Positions 23,788 through 30,378 of a stretch of DNA of 32,461 bases are shown in pieces. The DNA is taken from IMG/VR virus record IMGVR_UViG_3300037245_000950, positions 1 to 32,461 of that record. One strand, written 5' to 3'. Position 1 is the first letter of the stretch; each line of letters opens with the position of its first letter. The DNA is from a virus. Both the position numbers and the translations under genes were made by a program. The notes under the pieces were generated by a model that was not told where the DNA came from, ran no database searches, and saw only the letters and a program-made list of their open reading frames with translations.

Positions 23788-24573
23788 ATGGCAAGACCTG
23801 AAAGAAATAGCGTAGACTACTTTCCCCATCCAATTACACACGGTAAAGGAATGTTCTATATGAGGACGAAGTATGGGAATGATAGTTACGTCGTTTGGTT
23901 TATGCTGCTTGAGAAACTTGGTGGTGCAGATTATCACTACTTAGACCTGCAGAATAAATTACAGGTGATGTATTTGAGTGCTGAGTTTAAGGTAGATGAA
24001 TCAGTATTGATTGAAATGATAACCGATTTAGTGATGGTAAGTGAGGATGATTTTAATTCTGAACTCTGGAAAGAAGAGAGGATCTTGTATAATCAAAAGT
24101 TCGTGGATTCCATAGCAGATGCGTATAAAAAACGCAGTAACTCGATAATCGAACTTAGTACATTACTCCGACTTTTAGTTTCAATAGGTAGGATTAAACC
24201 TTCAAAACTCACCTGTAAACTGGATTTAAGGGACCCTTCAGCACCCATAAAACCACAAAGTAAAGTAAAGTATAGTAAAGTAGATAATAGAATAGTAAAT
24301 GAGTTTGAGTCTTTTTGGTTGAATTATCATTTAATCACTAGTAAAAGAAAAACCGATAAAGATGCCGCTTTCAAACATTGGAAGAAGCTTACGGATATTG
24401 AGCAACAGAAATCAATAGGTATGATTCGTGAATACTTTGATTCATTAAGTGATAAGAAATACTGTAAAAAAGCAAGGACATATCTAGCGGATAAGAATTT
24501 CAATGACGAATTCCAACCGTATAGAAATACACAGAATTCCGTTGTAATAAAACAATTCAAGGCGAATGACTGA
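23788..24573 (+). CDS. DUF4373-type replication protein, 261 aa
   Basis: The N-terminal domain (VDYFPHPITHGKGMFYMRTKYGNDSYVVWFMLLEKLG, residues ~9-45, then LVMVSEDDFNSELW) has the layout of DUF4373/Lin1244-type domains, common in DnaD-like replication proteins. The C-terminus (FESFWLNYHLITSKRKTDKDAAFKHWKKLTDIEQQKS, ending KKYCKKARTYLADKNFNDE) is the terminal helical domain of the same class. The DnaB helicase gene follows with an 8-base overlap, supporting a role as origin-binding or helicase-loading protein. No origin repeats were found in the coding region. Confidence 0.7.
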   Translation: MARPERNSVDYFPHPITHGKGMFYMRTKYGNDSYVVWFMLLEKLGGADYHYLDLQNKLQVMYLSAEFKVDESVLIEMITDLVMVSEDDFNSELWKEERILYNQKFVDSIADAYKKRSNSIIELSTLLRLLVSIGRIKPSKLTCKLDLRDPSAPIKPQSKVKYSKVDNRIVNEFESFWLNYHLITSKRKTDKDAAFKHWKKLTDIEQQKSIGMIREYFDSLSDKKYCKKARTYLADKNFNDEFQPYRNTQNSVVIKQFKAND

Positions 24574-25948
24574 TTTAGGTAAAATACCACCACAACACAT
24601 CGATAGTGAAGAGGGACTACTTGGATCACTCATAATTGATCCATCGATTGTGGATGTAGTGATGGGCACACTTCAGCCGGAGTTCTTTTATAAGGCAGCA
24701 CATGAATGGATATTCCGAGCAATGCAGGAATTATACAATAAGCATTTACTTCTGGATATGATCGCAATAAACGACCAGCTGCGGAAAACAGACCAGCTTG
24801 AAGGGGTAGGCGGTGCGGTGTATATTGCAAGTCTAACTAAGCAAGTGGGTACTGGATTCAATTACGGTTATTACACGCTGAGTATTATTGATTCTTATGT
24901 ACGGAGATCCTATATTGAACTTGCTGGAAAGATTGAAACAGCATCATTCGATGAAAGTATTGATATAGCGGATATTATAACTGCAACGAATAACAGGTTA
25001 ACAGAGATACAGAAAATATTTAGTGGGATTCAGAAAGCGAAGCAGGTTGGTGAGTTAGCGAACGATGCGCTGCAGAATTACTTCGAGCGGAAGAAGCTCA
25101 GGTCGGAAGGGTTGCCGATCGGTTTACCAACAGGGTTGAATGATCTCACTAAAATTACTGGCGGCTGGCAGAATGGAGATTCGATTATACTTGCCGGAAG
25201 ACCATCGATGGGAAAAACAGCCCTTGCGCTCCATTTTGCTGCTGCCACTTTTAACGCAGGAAAGAAGGTTCAGTTCTTCAGTTACGAGATGACAGCCGTT
25301 AAGCTGGCCGATAGGATTTTGGTTGGTCAGTCGAAAGTACCTTCAGATGCGTACCGATATGGTAACCTTACCACTGAAGAGGAACAGACCCTGGAAGATA
25401 CGATTGACGAACTCCAGAAGGTAGGTTGTTTCATTGATGATAATTCAAGCCAGAACATAGATCAGGTAATTGCTAAGATGCGGGTAGCCAAGTCGAAAGG
25501 GCTTTGCGACCTGGGAATTATTGATTACCTTGGATTGATACCATCGCACGAAAAGAAAGGTACCAGGGAACTTGAGGTGGCAGCAATGTCAGCGAAGGTG
25601 AAGCAAGCAGCGAAGGAGTTAGATATTCCTATAATTCTAGTAGTCCAAGTAAGTAGAGCAGCCGAGCAGAGCAGCGACAAGCGACCCAGGCTGTCAGATC
25701 TGCGTGAGTCCGGAGCGATCGAGCAAGATGCGGATGTTGTGATTTTTGTTTATCGCCCGGAGGTTTATGGTATTGGACAGATAGACGTTACATTCAATGA
25801 AACGATAGACAGTGAGGGAATGGGGATTGCGATTGTAGCGAAGCAGCGGAACGGGCCGATCGGTGATATCCTTTTCCAGCATTCACATGGCATGAATGTA
25901 ATCAAAGACTTCAAAGCTGAAGGAGAATTGGAATTTGAATCACGATAA
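24566..25948 (+). CDS. dnaB: DnaB-like replicative helicase
   Basis: Full-length helicase of 460 aa. N-terminal DnaB domain begins PPQHIDSEEGLLGSLI; Walker A is GRPSMGKTAL (211-220); FFSYEM follows; the Walker B-like strand is LGIIDYLGLI; the RecA-like core ends LRESGAIEQDADVVIFVYRPE, a hallmark of DnaB. It unwinds duplex DNA at the fork as a hexamer and normally recruits primase; no primase is visible in the window. Position after the DUF4373 replication protein fits a phage replication module. Confidence 0.9.
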   Translation: MTDLGKIPPQHIDSEEGLLGSLIIDPSIVDVVMGTLQPEFFYKAAHEWIFRAMQELYNKHLLLDMIAINDQLRKTDQLEGVGGAVYIASLTKQVGTGFNYGYYTLSIIDSYVRRSYIELAGKIETASFDESIDIADIITATNNRLTEIQKIFSGIQKAKQVGELANDALQNYFERKKLRSEGLPIGLPTGLNDLTKITGGWQNGDSIILAGRPSMGKTALALHFAAATFNAGKKVQFFSYEMTAVKLADRILVGQSKVPSDAYRYGNLTTEEEQTLEDTIDELQKVGCFIDDNSSQNIDQVIAKMRVAKSKGLCDLGIIDYLGLIPSHEKKGTRELEVAAMSAKVKQAAKELDIPIILVVQVSRAAEQSSDKRPRLSDLRESGAIEQDADVVIFVYRPEVYGIGQIDVTFNETIDSEGMGIAIVAKQRNGPIGDILFQHSHGMNVIKDFKAEGELEFESR

Positions 25949-25961
25949 GCACCTTACTGAT

Positions 25962-26633
25962 ATGAAAGACAAGATAATTGAGATATTGAAAGAGGTTGCG
26001 ACTCACGCAATAACCTCAGAACTGAATCCAGATGAATTAGATGCTGAGGGATTTGAAATATTTGCCACCCGCATAGATTCCCTGGACTTCGGGACTATGA
26101 GCGAATCATTATTCAGAAAAGTCAAATGCAGTAAGAGACTGCCGAAAGCAGGGATAAGAGTTGGAGTTTTACTACAACAACCTGAGATTAAATTTTCCAA
26201 TGGGGCAATCCCTGTTAAAGAGCAGTTATTTCATTCATCAGGATGGGTGAATGGGAAAAAAGAGTGGATAATTAGCAGTGAAGCTGATCAAGATTATGAG
26301 GTTTTTTATTGGCTTGAAGAACTATCCCACCCCACCCCTGAGATCAGTGAGGGGGAGATTGAGGATATGGTAGATAATGAAATACCGTTTGATGATGATG
26401 AAGCGATAGCGGATGAATATAATCGATACTTTTTCAAACGAGGTATTGAAGCTGCAATCAAAAAATGGGTGACCAAAGGAGCGAAGCCTGTGAGCGAGAA
26501 ATTCCACTATCAAAAGGAACATCACATAAAAAATGCGATTCAAAGTGTGTTGTCTGAATACATGGGACCATCAAAAAATGATAGAGTAACAACTAAGATA
26601 TTAACCTCTATCAAAGAACTTAACAACGAATAG
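25962..26633 (+). CDS. hypothetical early protein, 223 aa
   Basis: Unrecognised. It has a conserved-looking segment IPVKEQLFHSSGWVNGKKEWI, an acidic middle (TPEISEGEIEDMVDNEIPFDDDE), and a basic C-terminus (RYFFKRGIEAAIKKWVTKG). ATG 25962 is used: it lies in the same 17-base context (CCTTACTGATATGAAAG) as the gene at 82, whereas a longer frame would need TTG 25935 inside the helicase gene. Confidence 0.65.
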   Translation: MKDKIIEILKEVATHAITSELNPDELDAEGFEIFATRIDSLDFGTMSESLFRKVKCSKRLPKAGIRVGVLLQQPEIKFSNGAIPVKEQLFHSSGWVNGKKEWIISSEADQDYEVFYWLEELSHPTPEISEGEIEDMVDNEIPFDDDEAIADEYNRYFFKRGIEAAIKKWVTKGAKPVSEKFHYQKEHHIKNAIQSVLSEYMGPSKNDRVTTKILTSIKELNNE

Positions 26634-26635
26634 AG

Positions 26636-26794
26636 ATGAAAACACTTGTACGATTATTATTGCTTTTGATCCTACTTGGATCATGTACCTCAACAACTAA
26701 GATGGTAATGCCTGACGGGTGTGAGCCTAAGAAAAAGGTAAAGTATGAGATGGTAAAACCTAAACCCAAAATTAAGAGAGATGAAACTATATAA
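26636..26794 (+). CDS. small lipoprotein, 52 aa
   Basis: The signal sequence MKTLVRLLLLLILLGSC ends in a good lipobox (L-L-G-S|C, Cys17). The mature peptide is short and basic. A phage-encoded lipoprotein in the early region is often used for superinfection exclusion by blocking the receptor or the DNA-entry route (as in T5 Llp or phage Cor-type proteins), an inference here. It overlaps the next gene by 14 bases. Confidence 0.6.
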   Translation: MKTLVRLLLLLILLGSCTSTTKMVMPDGCEPKKKVKYEMVKPKPKIKRDETI

Positions 26795-27068
26795 AGAAAT
26801 AGAAGCAAAAGGGACATCTAAGTCGGAAAGATGGTGGTTATATATTTCCAAGGAAGAATATAAGGAGGTGAAAATACCCGCAGATATAAATGCATTTCTA
26901 TACGACGATAAAGATATATTTATAAACCTTCATCTTTTAAAACAGGAAGAGCTAAAGGAAGGAGAATTTATTGATTATCTGATAGATGGAAGAAAGGGGA
27001 TATCGGTAAAGTGTTACTTAATGACAACAAAAGAGGCAAGGGACATTATCGAGAGAATTAAAAAATGA
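26781..27068 (+). CDS. hypothetical protein, 95 aa
   Basis: Unrecognised. Mixed charge, lysine- and isoleucine-rich, with ATP-free, cysteine-poor composition; possible beta region ISVKCYLMTTKEARDII near the end. Overlaps the resolvase gene by 4 bases. No clear role. Confidence 0.6.
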   Translation: MKLYKEIEAKGTSKSERWWLYISKEEYKEVKIPADINAFLYDDKDIFINLHLLKQEELKEGEFIDYLIDGRKGISVKCYLMTTKEARDIIERIKK

Positions 27069-27583
27069 AAAATATTGATTGTATAATAGGAATAGATCCG
27101 GGGAAAACCGGAGGCATAGCGATCAAGTTCAACAACAGGTACAAGGTTTACAAGATGCCTAATGACCTGGTGAAGATCGATGAACTATTGAAACACTACA
27201 ACGAGCTATCAGATTCAATGCTGGTTATCATTGAGCAGATCAGGTTACACCGTACCGAGAATATGGCAATGGCAAACAGGATGCAGAAGCTGTTCGCAAA
27301 TTACAACCAGATCAAAACGCTGTTAGAGATGAACCAGATCATGTTCGCTGAAGCAAGTCCGGTATCATGGCAGAGCTTCCTGGGACTACGAACGAAACGG
27401 ATCATGAAGATGAATCGGACAGGAAGGAAGAGAGCGTACCGGGACTTTGCTCAACCCTGGTGGCCGGAGAAGCTTACAATCCAGCTGGGTGATTCGGTTT
27501 GCCTGATGATCTACGGTGAAAGGAATTTGAAATACAATCCTAACTTCGGCCAAACATCGAAGGGGATTCAAAAACTGATATGA
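27065..27583 (+). CDS. RuvC-like Holliday junction resolvase, 172 aa
   Basis: RuvC/RNase H-fold signature: IGIDPGKTGG with Asp11, the second strand VIIEQ with Glu57, and the C-terminal acidic residue Asp143 in LGDSVCLMIYG. These positions match phage RuvC-like resolvases that cut recombination and replication junctions. Its place next to the annealase/exonuclease group and replication genes fits. Overlaps the next gene by 4 bases. Confidence 0.8.
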   Translation: MKNIDCIIGIDPGKTGGIAIKFNNRYKVYKMPNDLVKIDELLKHYNELSDSMLVIIEQIRLHRTENMAMANRMQKLFANYNQIKTLLEMNQIMFAEASPVSWQSFLGLRTKRIMKMNRTGRKRAYRDFAQPWWPEKLTIQLGDSVCLMIYGERNLKYNPNFGQTSKGIQKLI

Positions 27584-27825
27584 TGGAAAAATCAAAAGCA
27601 ATTACATTGGTATTGGATGAACTAGATTTCGCATTGGAAAAGTTTCCTAAGTTCAACAGTTCGCACGAAGGTTACGCTGTGATCCTGGAAGAGATGGATG
27701 AATTGTGGGACGAGATCAAAAACAACAAATATCCTTTGAGTAGCGTGAATCAAAAGAAGGAGGCTGTCCAGGTTGGAGCAATGGCTATCAAATTTCTTAT
27801 GAGTTGTTGTAAAGAACATTTGTAA
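27580..27825 (+). CDS. MazG-like nucleotide pyrophosphohydrolase, 81 aa
   Basis: The pattern FNSSHEGYAVILEEMDELWDEIKNNK followed by KKEAVQVGAMAIKFL is that of the small phage all-alpha NTP-PPases (MazG type): the E-E-x-x-E-L motif binds metal, and E-A-V-Q-V-G-A is the second helix. They hydrolyse non-canonical or stress nucleotides such as (p)ppGpp. Starts at ATG 27580 or 27583, directly overlapping the resolvase stop. Confidence 0.7.
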   Translation: MMEKSKAITLVLDELDFALEKFPKFNSSHEGYAVILEEMDELWDEIKNNKYPLSSVNQKKEAVQVGAMAIKFLMSCCKEHL

Positions 27826-28490
27826 TGGGACTGAATGAATCGAAAGGCAATATGTATGATTTCGTTACTCATACATGGAACGCTATCAAAGGCAAATGTC
27901 CGCACGATTGTTTGTACTGCTACATGAAGCGGTGGGGAAATCTGAGGGATATTAGGCTTGATGAATCTGAACTCAGAACCAATCTTGGTAAAGGGAATTT
28001 CATCTTTGTTGGATCAAGCTGTGATATGTTCGCTGAAAGAATGAAACATGGTTGGATTGCAGATATCATCATCCACTGTTCCCTATACCCGGAGAACAAA
28101 TACCTGTTTCAGTCAAAGAACCCCGCATTGATGAATGTTTTCTCGAAAATGATGCCCCCGGAATCGGTCATTTGCACCACCATTGAAACAAATCGGGTAT
28201 ATTCTAAGATCATGAATGAGGCTCCCGATCCACTTGACCGTGTTCTTGCCTTTGGTGGAATACCACTCAAGAAATACGTTACAATAGAGCCTATAATGGA
28301 TTTCGATTTGAAAACCCTTGTAACCATGATCCGATTCTGTAAGCCCGAACAGGTAAACATAGGTGCAGACTCAGGAGGGAACCACCTACCAGAACCACCA
28401 GCGCAGAAAGTTCATGAATTGATAGAAGAGCTTGAAGCGTTTACAATAGTGAAGCAGAAGAAAAACCTGAAACGATTATGGAAGGAATAA
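27825..28490 (+). CDS. DUF5131 radical-SAM-type protein, 221 aa
   Basis: Cys25, Cys29 and Cys32 form C-x3-C-x2-C (CPHDCLYC), the iron-sulfur/SAM signature. Downstream, SSCDMFAERM, LFQSKNPALMNVF and YVTIEPIMDFDL match the phage Gp37/Gp68-type DUF5131 family. Radical SAM enzymes use SAM and a 4Fe-4S cluster to make a radical; the substrate of DUF5131 is unknown to me. A role in modifying a protein or nucleic acid is likely but not shown. Confidence 0.75.
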   Translation: MGLNESKGNMYDFVTHTWNAIKGKCPHDCLYCYMKRWGNLRDIRLDESELRTNLGKGNFIFVGSSCDMFAERMKHGWIADIIIHCSLYPENKYLFQSKNPALMNVFSKMMPPESVICTTIETNRVYSKIMNEAPDPLDRVLAFGGIPLKKYVTIEPIMDFDLKTLVTMIRFCKPEQVNIGADSGGNHLPEPPAQKVHELIEELEAFTIVKQKKNLKRLWKE

Positions 28491-28876
28491 AGCATGAGTT
28501 CAGCGGGAACATTGATAACGAAGGTGTGTTGAGACTCAAGATGATCGAGCTTCGCCAGCTGGTAAAGCAGCACCCAAATAAACAGGTAATCGTTACAGTT
28601 GAGATCCTGGATGGTGGGGATGTTGAGATAATGAAGGCGTGGTACCGGAACTATGTTTTACCGAAAGTTGTAACAGCATGGCGAGAGCTTGGAGAAACCT
28701 ACACTGTTGAGCAAGCAGATTATCACCTCATGCGTTCTACAACGGTCAGGTGCCAGCACAGAAATAAAGAGGGAGGAATTGCAGGAGTCGAAGATCTGGA
28801 CCGGGAAAACTTAAAACGATATTTAGATGAAGTAACGATATTTGCTAGTACTAACTTAAATTGTATTCTGAAATGA
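28478..28876 (+). CDS. hypothetical recombination-region protein, 132 aa
   Basis: Unrecognised. The middle (MKAWYRNYVLPKVVTAWRELGETYTVEQADYHLM) has a W-Y-x-x-Y-x-x-P-x-x-x-x-x-W-x-x-x-G layout somewhat like NinB-type phage proteins, but the match is weak. Overlaps both neighbours (ATGA at 28873). Confidence 0.6.
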   Translation: MEGIKHEFSGNIDNEGVLRLKMIELRQLVKQHPNKQVIVTVEILDGGDVEIMKAWYRNYVLPKVVTAWRELGETYTVEQADYHLMRSTTVRCQHRNKEGGIAGVEDLDRENLKRYLDEVTIFASTNLNCILK

Positions 28877-29385
28877 AAAATGGAATTACGAGGGAAAACT
28901 TCAGCCTCAAAGATCTGAAGTTGCTTAAAGGTGGTGGCATTGAGTCCACCACAATTATTGAAATGAACATCGATGGTGCATTCATGGAGATCAAGCGTAA
29001 GCAGGAAACTCCGGTTGTACCACACCCTGATCTGGAAAACCTTCTAAGAGGGTTGAAGGAAAATCTTCTGATCTCATGCAGGTTTAAAGGATTACCCAAA
29101 AAGGAATTGGATATCTTGAAGGAGAAAACAACCGTGACCGCAGTTCATGTATCAGGCCAGGAGCAGAACGAAGGTGTAATCATTTCCGGCAAGATCCAGG
29201 CAGAGAACGGCAGCAACATCGCAATCAACTCACCAAGGATGCGCTTCACTTCAGCGGTGTATGGGTTTGAAGAACAACTGCAGAGTGAGGTTGCCTTGCT
29301 TGAAGGTGAGTTGTTCAAGTATCTGCATGAGGACAAGAAGGCACAGCTTGAGATCCTGGAACCAGAAGAAGGTGCAAAAGCATAA
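28873..29385 (+). CDS. hypothetical protein, 170 aa
   Basis: Unrecognised. The N-terminus (MKNGITRENFSLKDLKLLKGGGIESTTIIEM) precedes a beta-rich domain with VVPHPDLENLL, and the chain ends in an acidic coiled coil (EEQLQSEVALLEGELFKYLHEDKKAQLEILEPEEG). ATG 28873 overlaps the upstream stop by 4 bases; a longer frame from TTG 28861 is less likely. It is the last gene before the IS110-related locus, 27 bases upstream. Confidence 0.6.
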   Translation: MKNGITRENFSLKDLKLLKGGGIESTTIIEMNIDGAFMEIKRKQETPVVPHPDLENLLRGLKENLLISCRFKGLPKKELDILKEKTTVTAVHVSGQEQNEGVIISGKIQAENGSNIAINSPRMRFTSAVYGFEEQLQSEVALLEGELFKYLHEDKKAQLEILEPEEGAKA

Positions 29386-29412
29386 AAAATAACCACTAAA
29401 ATTTACTATATT

Positions 29413-30366
29413 ATGGCAAACAAAGTAGCAATCAAAAAAGCAGCCGTAAAAAAACAGAACGGCAAATGTAATCTATCTGACAACAGATTACCTGTTGAAA
29501 TAGAATTACAAGACACCCACCGACCGAAGCCAAAAAGAAAGGGAGGAATATACACCTCAAAAAATACCACTGTGGTAGATCCTGTTGCTCACATGATTGA
29601 ACACGGAACACTCCGTTTACGAACAGGAGAGCTTCAAACCCTGAAACAATTGATTGATGAAAGGGAACATGCTATGCGATTGTTATACAAGATCAACAAT
29701 CAACTCCTGGCTGTGAAACGTCGGACTGATGACGCTTCCACATCTACCATCAATCATCTACAAAACAATTTAGAGGTCAATACGAAATGGAAAAATGAGG
29801 TCAGCAAGACCCTCGAAAAGCATATCAAACAAATGGCGAAGAACGATCCACTCATTACGTCGTGTTTCTCTGTTCGTGGGATAGGCCCAATTTCAATTGC
29901 TTATTGCATAGCGTATATTGATTTGGAGAAAGCCCGTCATGCTTCTGCCCTTTGGAGTTATACCGGACTTCATAAGGCTTCGCACGAAAGATACGAAAAG
30001 AATGTTGCAGGAGGAGGGAACAAGCGACTCAGGACCGTCCTGTACATGATGGCAGAATCTCAAATGAAATTACAAGGGGCCTATCGTAGTGTGTATGATA
30101 ATATCAAGAATCGGTTGGAGCATAGTGAAAAGATAACCAAGAGTCGAAATACCCAGGGCAAGTTGATTGAATGTGCTTGGAAAGACACTAAACCCTGTCA
30201 CCGTCATGGTGCTGCTCTTCGGGCAGTTATGAAACATTTCTTGGCTGACTATTGGTATGTTGGTAGGAAGTTGAGCGGATTGCCTGTATCACCTTTATAC
30301 CCTGAAGCGGTCTTGGGGGGAAATCATCGTACCATTATGCCAGAGGAGAGAGGCTGGGAATATTAA
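29413..30366 (+). CDS. IS110-family Transposase_20-only protein (no DEDD domain), 317 aa
   Basis: Residues ~145-280 carry the C-terminal Transposase_20 domain of IS110/IS1111 recombinases: helix-hairpin-helix VRGIGPISIAYCIAYID (154-170), LWSYTGL (180-186), GGGNKRLRTVLYMMAESQMK (200-219), then AYRSVYDNIKNR, and an HRHGAALRAVMKHFLADYW C-terminus. In IS110 enzymes this domain holds the catalytic serine; Ser190 in the LHKAS stretch is the only close candidate, by eye. The N-terminal DEDD/RuvC domain that starts G-I-D-x-S is absent; instead residues 1-50 are lysine-rich and ~65-140 look like a coiled coil. No IS ends or target duplication are seen. Its stop is 12 bases before the 36-bp array. It could be a guided recombinase relative, a domesticated nucleic-acid binder, or an inactive derivative. 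Confidence 0.75.
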   Translation: MANKVAIKKAAVKKQNGKCNLSDNRLPVEIELQDTHRPKPKRKGGIYTSKNTTVVDPVAHMIEHGTLRLRTGELQTLKQLIDEREHAMRLLYKINNQLLAVKRRTDDASTSTINHLQNNLEVNTKWKNEVSKTLEKHIKQMAKNDPLITSCFSVRGIGPISIAYCIAYIDLEKARHASALWSYTGLHKASHERYEKNVAGGGNKRLRTVLYMMAESQMKLQGAYRSVYDNIKNRLEHSEKITKSRNTQGKLIECAWKDTKPCHRHGAALRAVMKHFLADYWYVGRKLSGLPVSPLYPEAVLGGNHRTIMPEERGWEY

Positions 30367-30377
30367 CCAAGTTAATA
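30361..30377. repeat. perfect 7-bp inverted repeat at the array's left edge
   Basis: TATTAAC and GTTAATA around CAA. It contains the TAA of the upstream gene and ends two bases before the first array motif. As RNA it would be a small AT-rich hairpin; as DNA a dyad-symmetric site. Confidence 0.6.
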
Positions 30378-30378
30378 A

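Noticed and set aside
25935-25961. TTG start for the gene at 25962
   Set aside because: ATG 25962 lies in a start context shared with another gene and avoids overlap with dnaB.
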